NCBI GenBank assembly: GCA_964470025.1
Contig: CAYXZR010000035.1
Span: 1 to 7,195 of the forward strand
DNA from: CAYXZR01 sp964470025
GTDB lineage: Bacteria; Patescibacteriota; Patescibacteriia; Buchananbacterales; UBA6539
Reading direction: 5' to 3'
Length of the DNA: 7,195 nt
The notes beneath the pieces were generated by a model that worked only from the letters and a program-made list of their open reading frames with translations, ran no database searches and was not told the origin of the DNA. Positions within the stretch are counted from its first letter, which is position 1. Each line of letters starts with the position of its first letter. This document shows, one piece after another, positions 1 to 5,876 of the stretch. The translations under genes were made by a program, and so were the position numbers.

Positions 1-3000
1 GGGATGAACAAAGCGCTGATAGTGATACTCGTAGATGGCTTAATGAAGGAAGGAATGACAAAGGAGAGCCATGGGTTGTAATGGTAGATGAGGTATTGTC
101 AATTACTAATGGCGACTCATATAGTGGTTTGATGGATGGTAATAATACAACTGTCAATGATCACGCACGACATAGGGCATTGTGGCCATCGTTACTTTCA
201 GGTGCAGGCGGAATTGAATGGTATTGGGGCACTAATAGGGATCAGAAAGATGTGAATTGGCATAACTATTCTCAGATGTGGACATATACCCGTGTTGCGC
301 TTGAGGTATTTAAGAAGGTGCCGTACTGGGAGATGAGCATAGTTGATATTCCTTGGTGGGATGGTGACAATCATAATGAAATCACTTGGGCGAATAATGA
401 TTTTGTTATGGCAAAACGTGGTGAGTATTACTTAGTGTATAAAGAAAATGGGCAAGATGACTCACGTATTAATTTACCAGCAGGTGAGTGGCAAGTCTTT
501 TGGATAAATGCACGAACTGGCGATTACCAGGCAGAGAGAGTTGTACAAGGTGGCGAAGGTGTTTCCATGGGGCCAGGGCCAGATAATGATGATTGGGTGA
601 TATTAATTCAGAAAAAAGCTCCAGGACCAAGTGATGATGAAGATCCAGGTCCAACAGTAAATAGTGATAGCTGTTTTCACTTTGGTGTGATGCTTGATGC
701 GCAGAGTTTATTTAATGCTAATTACAAAGGCCAGTGGTATTACGACAAATTTCGACAGGTGATTGCCGATCCGATCAACCACTACAATTTAGCTGTGGCA
801 GAAAATGAAATGAAACCAGAGGCACTTCAGCCAACACAGGGAAATTTTCAGTGGTCTGCACCTGATGGCATGCTGTCATTTGCTCGAGACAATGATATTG
901 CCATGCGCTTCCATACATTTATGTGGAAAAACCAAACTCCAGGCTGGATGACAAGTGGAAGCTCACAAGAGCAGGAGCAGAAATTCAGAAATCACGTACA
1001 AACCGCACTCAACCATATCACTACTAATTACCCTGGCACGCTTAAGTATATCGACGTGATTAATGAGATGGTTTCAACTGATTGGAATACAGGGTGGAAT
1101 TTAGGAAATGATACGGCGTTGAAGGCGTTTCAGATCACAGAAGAGTATGCACCAGATGATGTAAAGCTCTTCTACAATGACTATGACATGTGGTGGAATG
1201 GCGGGCACCGACAAAACATCTTAAACTTGCTAAACGGTATCAATGGAGCTGCAGGGTACAGACTTGTAGACGGTGTAGGCTTCCAGCTTCACATGGGTTC
1301 AGGTAGTCTAGATAAGTCAGGTGCTGCAGCCATGATCAAACAGTTCACTGATCATGGATTTGAAGTGCAGTTTACAGAGGCAGATAATCGATCAAATGTC
1401 GGAAGTTTTATCCCAATTTTAGAAGCATGTTTAGAAAACGAAAAATGTACCGGATTTACCACCTGGGGATTGTCTGATGTGCATACATGGTTGGGCGATG
1501 GAAGTTACGCGCTATTATTTGATACTTCTGTAGAACCAAAGCAGCCAATGTATACCATTCGTGACATGCTTGCAAACATTGAGTCACGATATGGTAGAGA
1601 GATGTGTAACTATTCAGCGACACAGGCGCGAAAAGATTACTCACTTGGCGCAGAGAGAACAGTGTATATTGAGCCTGCTATGGTGACAGGAAACTGGCAA
1701 ACAAGTCAGCAAGTCGAGCAGGAAACAGGCCAGCAGCAGACCACTTATTATCTCGCCAATGCAAGCAATCAAAATTGTAGTAGAACAGGTGAATATATTG
1801 ACGTCCAGTACACCTCAGTCGCATCTGTAGATTCATATGTACATGCAAGCCTTATAGCACAAGGCAACAACGGAGAGAGTGATAGCTTCTGTGTGTCGGT
1901 AAATGGCAGTACGCCACAAAGAGTTGATTTAAATGCATCTGGAGATTATTTTGACAACAGTAGTAACAGAGAGTTAAATCGACGTTACTTAGGTCTACTA
2001 AAATTTTCTTCTGGAAACAACACGATAAGAATTTATCCTAGAGAGGCAAATGCACACATAGCTGGGATTCATTTTGATCCAGAAGAAGCAACGTTTGCTA
2101 AAACAGACGAGTCATTATGTTCTGATAAAAGTAACAGCAATGTATTAGCAGTGCATGTGTCAGCTACTGGAAGTGATGGCAATAGTGGAATACAAGAAAA
2201 CAGTCCTGTCAGAACACTAAATCGCGCATCACAAGTGATCGCTCAAAATACCAGCAATAACAATTCAATAGACAAAGTATGCTTACTCCTAAAGTCAGGT
2301 GATGAGATTGTTGATACGGCATTTAATCGAGAGTATAACTTGTTTGAAGTATACAATGATCAAGGGAACCAGCGTGATGGGAAAAGCGGTAGGGATAAGT
2401 ATGCATTTATCTGGGATAAGTCAGAGCATCCAAGAGTGAAAGAATTTGTAGCAACCACATACGGAGGTTCTGAGCCAGCAATGCTTGTAGGGCAGGATCA
2501 GGACAGGCCACATTCACAGTGTGGTATGCTACTAGTCAATAACGATCAATCAGACACGTCGGCATTTATTTCTAATCTGTGGTTTGATCGTTGGGCAGTT
2601 TGCGGACTGTTTGTGTATGAGCACAATAATGTAGAGATTCAAAACAACTACTTTACCCGTATTGGTACTAAGTATTTTGAAGATGTGCTGACCGAAATGG
2701 AAGAAGACGAACGAGATATCCCTCTGTATTCCGCAGGACCGCTGTATCCTAAGAATTCTAAAAATGTAAACATTAGATTTAACGTATTAGCCGAGGCACA
2801 TAATACGTTTGACCACAAAAATTACTACAGCGGACCTGATAAGTTGCACGGACTGTATAATTCACGTCACGAAGAGTCAGTAGTTGAGAATAATGTCTTC
2901 TTAAATCTATCAGGTAGCTGGTTAAAATTTCGAAGAGATGAGACAAATAATTTAATTTTTGATAAAAATGTCGCATTAAATACTGGACTTACTCGTGGTA

Positions 3001-3437
3001 CGCTTGATGATTTACAAGATGATGCCAATCGAGGTGATGAAGAGGGTACTCAGCCGGGAGCTATTAGAATCTCTCGAAATAAAGATAACAATGAGGGTTG
3101 CCCCTATGACATAGAGTTTTATGACAACATTATCAGTGCTCCATACTGCTGGGATAACAATGATTGCAATGATCAGAATTATGATGAAATTTACTCTCAA
3201 ACTGGGGGTTGTAGTTTAAAAGACGTTACCTCTATCGGCAGGGGAAATATAGTAAACAAAGAGATGAGTTCATATACTGAGCAGCTTGCGTTACTGCAGT
3301 CTAGCTATCGAGATTGGGCTTATGATCAGATACGATTGGTAGAAAATAGGCTTGGTACATCAGAAATTTCACAGAACAGCGAAGTAGGCTTTTTCAGAAA
3401 TCTCTGGAATAATATCGTAGACTTTTTTACGTTTTAG
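1..3437 (+). CDS. Giant modular secreted carbohydrate-active protein (apiosidase-like tail + GH10 + CBM-like + beta-helix), 5'-partial
   Basis: The frame is open from base 3 with no stop, so the gene enters from the left; the ATG at 81 is internal (residue numbers here count from it, giving 1118 residues). The residues encoded before it, ending GEPWVV, continue a family motif into VDEV, which rules out 81 as the true start. Domain order: apiosidase-like hydrolase C-terminal part (before ~78), 'putative collagen-binding' domain (~80-177), acidic Pro linker (~178-194), GH10 (~195-500), CBM-like region (~517-668), right-handed beta-helix (~688-1085), and a short aromatic tail ending FFTF. I count 14 cysteines, consistent with export and disulfides; the signal peptide would be upstream of the window. 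No LPXTG motif or C-terminal membrane segment is seen. Expected role: binding and cleavage of xylan- or pectin-like polysaccharide outside the cell. Family assignments are strong for the first domain and GH10; true substrates are inferred. Confidence 0.9.
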   Translation, partial: DEQSADSDTRRWLNEGRNDKGEPWVVMVDEVLSITNGDSYSGLMDGNNTTVNDHARHRALWPSLLSGAGGIEWYWGTNRDQKDVNWHNYSQMWTYTRVALEVFKKVPYWEMSIVDIPWWDGDNHNEITWANNDFVMAKRGEYYLVYKENGQDDSRINLPAGEWQVFWINARTGDYQAERVVQGGEGVSMGPGPDNDDWVILIQKKAPGPSDDEDPGPTVNSDSCFHFGVMLDAQSLFNANYKGQWYYDKFRQVIADPINHYNLAVAENEMKPEALQPTQGNFQWSAPDGMLSFARDNDIAMRFHTFMWKNQTPGWMTSGSSQEQEQKFRNHVQTALNHITTNYPGTLKYIDVINEMVSTDWNTGWNLGNDTALKAFQITEEYAPDDVKLFYNDYDMWWNGGHRQNILNLLNGINGAAGYRLVDGVGFQLHMGSGSLDKSGAAAMIKQFTDHGFEVQFTEADNRSNVGSFIPILEACLENEKCTGFTTWGLSDVHTWLGDGSYALLFDTSVEPKQPMYTIRDMLANIESRYGREMCNYSATQARKDYSLGAERTVYIEPAMVTGNWQTSQQVEQETGQQQTTYYLANASNQNCSRTGEYIDVQYTSVASVDSYVHASLIAQGNNGESDSFCVSVNGSTPQRVDLNASGDYFDNSSNRELNRRYLGLLKFSSGNNTIRIYPREANAHIAGIHFDPEEATFAKTDESLCSDKSNSNVLAVHVSATGSDGNSGIQENSPVRTLNRASQVIAQNTSNNNSIDKVCLLLKSGDEIVDTAFNREYNLFEVYNDQGNQRDGKSGRDKYAFIWDKSEHPRVKEFVATTYGGSEPAMLVGQDQDRPHSQCGMLLVNNDQSDTSAFISNLWFDRWAVCGLFVYEHNNVEIQNNYFTRIGTKYFEDVLTEMEEDERDIPLYSAGPLYPKNSKNVNIRFNVLAEAHNTFDHKNYYSGPDKLHGLYNSRHEESVVENNVFLNLSGSWLKFRRDETNNLIFDKNVALNTGLTRGTLDDLQDDANRGDEEGTQPGAIRISRNKDNNEGCPYDIEFYDNIISAPYCWDNNDCNDQNYDEIYSQTGGCSLKDVTSIGRGNIVNKEMSSYTEQLALLQSSYRDWAYDQIRLVENRLGTSEISQNSEVGFFRNLWNNIVDFFTF
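3..611 (+). other. Domain: C-terminal part of apiosidase-like (DUF4038/GH140-type) hydrolase plus putative collagen-binding domain
   Basis: The stretch TRRWLNEGRNDKGEPWVV leading into VDEV, then LWPSLLSGAGGIEWYWG and MWTYTRVALEVF, follows the pattern of the C-terminal part of DUF4038 (apiosidase-like) hydrolases: 'GrPWVVslDE', 'LWgnLmaGgaGvEWYfG', 'mWdyTryAleFF'. It is followed, as is usual in this family, by the small beta domain called 'putative collagen-binding domain of a collagenase' (PF12904-like): YYLVYKENG, INLPAGEWQVFWINARTG, DDWVILIQ. The catalytic barrel's first half is outside the window, so activity cannot be judged. 'Collagen-binding' is only the family's historical name; in GH140-type enzymes this module accompanies pectin side-chain hydrolases. 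The linker after it is acidic and Pro-rich, with PGPSDDED followed by PGPT. Confidence 0.78.
663..1580 (+). other. Domain: GH10 endo-xylanase-type catalytic domain
   Basis: A complete TIM-barrel family 10 glycoside hydrolase can be followed through its motifs: AVAENEMKPEAL (GH10 'ENEMKW', K245), RFHTFMW (H278, W282), YIDVINEM with general acid/base Glu329 after Asn328, GVGFQLHM (Q402, H404), VQFTEAD with nucleophile Glu433, and FTTWGLSDVHTWLG ('ITVWGVTDkySWl', W462). It closes with LLFD and KQPMYTI. The two catalytic Glu are 104 residues apart, close to the ~106 of Cellulomonas Cex. The Cys pair in EACLENEKC corresponds to the disulfide seen in many GH10 enzymes. One subsite position differs: the usual WHSQ is WKNQ (Lys283). 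Known family reaction: retaining hydrolysis of beta-1,4-xylan; substrate here is inferred. Confidence 0.93.
1629..2084 (+). other. Domain: CBM-like beta-sandwich region between GH10 and beta-helix, family unassigned
   Basis: Residues ~517-668 have the alternating strand pattern and ending of carbohydrate-binding beta-sandwiches of the CBM6/35/36 type: an opening with E-rich strands (GAERTVYIEPAMVTGNW), a middle with GEYIDVQYTSVASVDSYVHA, a strand SFCVSVNG, and a closing LLKFSSGNNTIRIYPRE then AHIAGIHFDP. This resembles the 'G.ntIrl.....g...iD.i.f' finish of CBM6/35 modules. I could not place it in a numbered family, and the match is by pattern only. Two to three cysteines (MCNY, NCSR, FCVS) could form disulfides. 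Expected role, if correct, is to hold the GH10 and beta-helix domains on polysaccharide. Confidence 0.45.
2142..3335 (+). other. Domain: pectate-lyase-like right-handed parallel beta-helix
   Basis: Residues ~688-1085 begin with the classic entry signature VHVSATGSDGNSG followed by SPVRTLNRASQVI, equivalent to 'yVsp.GsD.n.Gt...P..Ti..A' of secreted beta-helix (DUF1565 / pectate-lyase-like) proteins. Further on come repeated strand-turn units typical of such helices: VEIQNNYF, VNIRFNVL, SVVENNVF, LIFDKNVAL and IEFYDNII. Right-handed beta-helices include polysaccharide lyases, hydrolases and non-catalytic adhesins, and no diagnostic lyase catalytic set is recognised here, so the activity is open. 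Cysteines cluster near the end (GCPY, YCWDNNDCND, GCSL). The final ~30 residues fall outside the helix and end in a hydrophobic, aromatic FFRNLWNNIVDFFTF. Confidence 0.7.
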
Positions 3438-3441
3438 TTTC

Positions 3442-3475
3442 TATACAGTATTAGTAATAATTGGTATACTATAAT
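3442..3475 (+). promoter_or_regulatory. Candidate promoter for the TSP3-ybeY operon
   Basis: In the 64-base gap between the giant gene and the first TSP3 gene, TATACA (3442-3447, 4/6 to TTGACA) stands 17 bases before TATACT (3465-3470, 5/6 to TATAAT). A TG dinucleotide at 3462-3463 makes an extended -10. An exact TATAAT overlaps at 3470-3475. Transcription from either would leave a leader of about 20-25 bases before the ATG at 3502. Seen by eye; A+T richness makes chance matches likely. Confidence 0.5.
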
Positions 3476-3501
3476 TAATGTTTATTATTCACTATTGAAG
3501 T

Positions 3502-4281
3502 ATGTTTGAAGATCAACAAGCTCAACCACAGCAACCTGCAGCTTCTTCTAATCCTCCTTCTGGAGCACAGCCTCCGCAAAATCTACCAACACTTGATTCA
3601 TCTAATAATCCATCTCAGCTTGATGATATTTTTGCTGATGTTGAAGCTGCGCCTGCTTCTCAGCAGCGACAGCAGATAGCTCAAAGTACTCCACAGGCAC
3701 CAGTGCAGCCACTTCGAACAAGTCCACCATCTGCTGCCCCTACGCCTCCAGGTAGCATGCCGCCTGTGCCACCTCCACAGCAACCTCGCTCTAGTAAGGG
3801 TGGTGGCAAAAAAATTCTAGTCATTATAATTATTGTATTGCTTGGTGGCGGCGCTTTAGCTGCGGCAGGGTATTATGCTTTCACTTTATTCAGCGGTAAC
3901 CAGCAGACTGCGACAGTAAATACAAATACAACAACAAATACAAATACAGCACCTATTCCACAGCAACCGCCAGTGGTAAATATAAATAGCAATAGCAACA
4001 CTCAGGGTACAGTGCCAATAAGAAATACAAACATTCAGCCAACTCCAACTGATTCTGATCAAGATGGGCTTACGGATGATCAAGAGCGGTTATATGGCAC
4101 AGATCCACAAAAAGTCGATACCGATGATGATGGATTAACAGATAGAGATGAAGCTCGAGTATTTAAAACTGATCCAAACAACCCTGATACTGACGCTGAT
4201 GGCTTTAGTGATGGCGAAGAAGTCAGGAACGGGTATGATCCAAGAGGTGAAGGACGTCTACTAGACTTACCAACACAATAA
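3502..4281 (+). CDS. Single-pass membrane protein with thrombospondin type 3 (Ca2+-binding) repeats
   Basis: This 259-residue protein has no named function. Residues 1-102 are Pro/Gln/Ser-rich, low-complexity and probably cytoplasmic, ending in the basic SSKGGGKK. Residues ~105-130 form one membrane segment (ILVIIIIVLLGGG...). A Thr/Asn-rich linker (~135-180) follows, then three TSP3-type calcium loops DSDQDGLTD (184), DTDDDGLTD (206) and DTDADGFSD (229), spaced 22-23 residues, ending NGYDP at 247 with a 12-residue tail. With positive charges before the segment, the repeats should face outside. No cysteine is present. The ATG at 3502 has no Shine-Dalgarno sequence at normal spacing. The next gene, 18 bases downstream, is a paralogue with the same architecture. 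Likely role: cell-surface or envelope Ca2+-dependent structural or interaction protein (inference). Confidence 0.88.
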   Translation: MFEDQQAQPQQPAASSNPPSGAQPPQNLPTLDSSNNPSQLDDIFADVEAAPASQQRQQIAQSTPQAPVQPLRTSPPSAAPTPPGSMPPVPPPQQPRSSKGGGKKILVIIIIVLLGGGALAAAGYYAFTLFSGNQQTATVNTNTTTNTNTAPIPQQPPVVNINSNSNTQGTVPIRNTNIQPTPTDSDQDGLTDDQERLYGTDPQKVDTDDDGLTDRDEARVFKTDPNNPDTDADGFSDGEEVRNGYDPRGEGRLLDLPTQ

Positions 4282-4299
4282 TCAGCTACAATCACAATA

Positions 4300-5373
4300 A
4301 TGTTTTTAGGAAAAAACAAAGAAAAGAAGCAAAAAAAGCAATCGGCAGATGCCATGAATACTAATGCGCAGTCAGGTGTAGATGCACAGATAGAAAAAGA
4401 TATTCATGTAATGCCAGATCGTTTTTATGCAAAGCCAAAAAAGACAAGTAAAGCACTTGTGGTGCTACTTGCTGTTTTAGGTATCTTGATTATTTTTGGT
4501 GCAGCTACTGCAGTATACTTTTTATATATCGCACCAAGTCAATCAGTTCCTCAGCAGCCACCGCAGGCTAATACAAACACCAACACGGCTACGAACTCAA
4601 ATGCAAACGTCAATAATAATGCAAATACAAATACAGACACAAATACCAACTCAGTTAATAGTAATGCAAATACTAATGCAGTTCCTCAGCAGCCACCGCA
4701 AGCTAACACCAACACCAACACGGCAACGAACTCAAATACAAACGTCAACAGTAATTCAAACACAAATACGCCGACCAATACTACTACAGCCTCAAATATC
4801 AATGTAAGCACACCTACTACCATTACACAGAGAGCGGCTGACACTGACAGCGATGGTCTCTCAGCAGCTGAAGAGGCGCTGTATGGTACCAATCCTTCAC
4901 AAAATGATTCAGATGGAGATACATTTAGAGATGGTAGCGAGCTAACTAATGGGTATGATCCAGCCGCACCTTCAGCAACATTGCTGGAGAGTGGAGTGTT
5001 TCTAGAGTATGAAGCAGCTGCGGGATACAGTATTCAGTATCCAAGTGCATGGCAAGTTGTTCCATCTGGTGAGTCAGTTCGTTTTGTAGCTGCTACCGGG
5101 GAGTATATTGAAGTAATTACATACACAAACAGCCAAAATATATCACTTGTAAATTGGTACCAACAAACAGTACAACAGCAAACAGGAATGGTAGTTGACC
5201 AGATTAGTATCGATAATAGCATTGTGCTTCGAGCAAGAAACGGCCAAGCGTATTACTTCAATGATGCTAATCAGAACAGAGTAATTGCAGTGCAGTATTA
5301 TCCAGGTAATTCTGATGTACTTAACTTCACAACAACCTATTCAGCAATGATTCAGACGTTTGATAGTAACTAA
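4300..5373 (+). CDS. Single-pass membrane protein with TSP3 repeats and a C-terminal PsbP-like domain
   Basis: This 357-residue protein has a charged cytoplasmic N-terminus rich in Lys, containing DIHVMPDRFYAKPKK just before one membrane segment (~52-78, ALVVLLAVLGILIIFG...). A long Asn/Thr low-complexity linker (~83-178) follows and contains an internal 45-residue duplication. Then come two TSP3 calcium loops, DTDSDG (181) and DSDGDT (203; the usual Gly at position six is Thr), ending NGYDP at 221. The C-terminal ~235-357 domain starts GYSIQYPSAWQV, the entry pattern of PsbP/Mog1-like alpha-beta domains found at the end of many bacterial lipoproteins and membrane proteins; this call is moderate. 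It shares layout, linker type and the PQQPP motif with the upstream gene, so the pair looks like a duplication with divergence. ybeY begins five bases after its stop, so cotranscription is likely. No clear Shine-Dalgarno precedes the ATG. Confidence 0.87.
   Translation: MFLGKNKEKKQKKQSADAMNTNAQSGVDAQIEKDIHVMPDRFYAKPKKTSKALVVLLAVLGILIIFGAATAVYFLYIAPSQSVPQQPPQANTNTNTATNSNANVNNNANTNTDTNTNSVNSNANTNAVPQQPPQANTNTNTATNSNTNVNSNSNTNTPTNTTTASNINVSTPTTITQRAADTDSDGLSAAEEALYGTNPSQNDSDGDTFRDGSELTNGYDPAAPSATLLESGVFLEYEAAAGYSIQYPSAWQVVPSGESVRFVAATGEYIEVITYTNSQNISLVNWYQQTVQQQTGMVVDQISIDNSIVLRARNGQAYYFNDANQNRVIAVQYYPGNSDVLNFTTTYSAMIQTFDSN
4546..4782 (+). repeat. Tandem 135-bp coding repeat (Asn/Thr linker), about 1.75 copies
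   Basis: The unit starting gttcctcagcagccaccgca at 4546 starts again at 4681, 135 bases (45 codons) later and in frame. The first 20 bases are identical; over about 100 bases the copies agree at roughly 85% by eye, then diverge. In protein it repeats VPQQPPQANTNTNTATNSN. Smaller AAT-ACA-type codon repeats lie inside. It is the extracellular stalk between the membrane segment and the TSP3 loops, so copy changes would alter stalk length without breaking the frame. Confidence 0.85.
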
Positions 5374-5378
5374 TCGAA

Positions 5379-5819
5379 ATGCCAACCCTAGAGTATAATA
5401 ATGCAGTAGATGCTCCAGTCGCTGAAGAGCTATTTCAGAGATGGCTAAGTAAGATCACAAGCACAATCACAGACCTTGGTGAGAAATCAGTTTCACTGGC
5501 GCTGGTTGACCAAGAGACTATCAAAAGTGCTAATCTGCAGTATAGAGGAAAGGATGCAGTTACTGATGTATTGAGTTTTGCCGAGCAGGAGACAGAAGAG
5601 ATGGTAAATAGCCAGACATTTGGTGAAATACTTATTTGTTATGATAAGGCAGTCCAGCAAGCAGAAGAGTTTGGTGTATCAGTAGAGCAAGAACTAGAGC
5701 TTTTGTTTGTTCATGGCTTTCTTCACTTAATAGGGCATACGCATGAAGAGACCAAAGATACAGAAGCAATGAAGGCACTAGAAAATGAAATTTTATCCGC
5801 ACATCACTCAAGATTATAG
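5379..5819 (+). CDS. ybeY: Endoribonuclease YbeY (rRNA maturation / ribosome quality control)
   Basis: This 146-residue protein matches the UPF0054/YbeY family in length and motifs. NLQYRGKDAVTDVLSF (Arg56) equals the family 'N..yR.kd.pTDVLSFp', GEILIC equals 'GDI.Is', and HGFLHLIGHTHEE carries the zinc site H112-x3-H116-x5-H122, the same spacing as E. coli H114/H118/H124. Known role: zinc-dependent metallo-endoribonuclease in 16S rRNA 3'-end maturation and 70S quality control, in the cytoplasm. The tail DTEAMKALENEIL matches the family's C-terminal helix. The residues before the last zinc His are H-T rather than the usual Y-D. It begins five bases after the TSP3 gene, without a Shine-Dalgarno sequence, so reinitiation or coupling is likely. 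The stop is TAG at 5817. Confidence 0.95.
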   Translation: MPTLEYNNAVDAPVAEELFQRWLSKITSTITDLGEKSVSLALVDQETIKSANLQYRGKDAVTDVLSFAEQETEEMVNSQTFGEILICYDKAVQQAEEFGVSVEQELELLFVHGFLHLIGHTHEETKDTEAMKALENEILSAHHSRL

Positions 5820-5820
5820 A

Positions 5821-5842
5821 TTGTGAAAAACACAAATTTGTG
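5821..5842. promoter_or_regulatory. Palindrome overlapping the ftsA promoter (possible operator)
   Basis: CACAAATTTGTG at 5831-5842 is a perfect 12-bp inverted repeat lying between the proposed -35 and -10. In addition TTGTG (5821-5825) is complementary to CACAA (5831-5835), so the region holds three arms of the same half-site. There is no T-run after it, so it does not look like an intrinsic terminator. A dimeric repressor or activator site is possible; the protein is unknown. Confidence 0.35.
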
Positions 5843-5849
5843 GTATGGT
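5821..5849 (+). promoter_or_regulatory. Candidate ftsA promoter
   Basis: TTGTGA (5821-5826, 4/6 to TTGACA) is 17 bases from TATGGT (5844-5849, 4/6 to TATAAT), which has TG at 5841-5842 to form an extended -10. The TGGTAT core is the same as in the promoter candidate at 3442-3475. It lies immediately after the ybeY stop and about 46 bases before the ftsA start. Another weak -10, TATAGA, is at 5864-5869. Confidence 0.45.
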
Positions 5850-5876
5850 GTATGCATCGATTTTATAGATTTTAAC

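Noticed and set aside
81..83. ATG at 81 as the start of the giant gene
   Set aside because: The same frame is open to base 3 and the upstream residues (TRRWLNEGRNDKGEPWVV) belong to the same conserved hydrolase motif, so the true start lies outside the window.
1..3437. Phage tail spike or phage origin for the beta-helix protein
   Set aside because: Neighbours are housekeeping genes, no phage structural or integration genes are visible, and the GH10 plus apiosidase-like content fits a secreted CAZyme better.
3416..3440. Intrinsic terminator after the giant gene (T-runs around 3423-3440)
   Set aside because: T-runs are present, but no stem longer than about four pairs precedes them, and part lies within the coding end.
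4080..4355. Antisense 91-codon open frame spanning the junction of the two TSP3 genes
   Set aside because: Composition mirrors the TSP3 coding strand (Ser/Pro/Phe-rich), with no promoter or ribosome site; a shadow.
4546..4782. CRISPR-like array
   Set aside because: Only two long in-frame copies with no constant short repeat and spacers; it is a coding repeat.
4496..4807. A 103-codon open frame in +2 relative to the 4300 gene, and an antisense one at 4686-4892
   Set aside because: Both arise from the repetitive Asn/Thr codons of the real gene; their translations are repetitive Gln/Thr/Ile- or Val/Leu-rich strings with no start signal.
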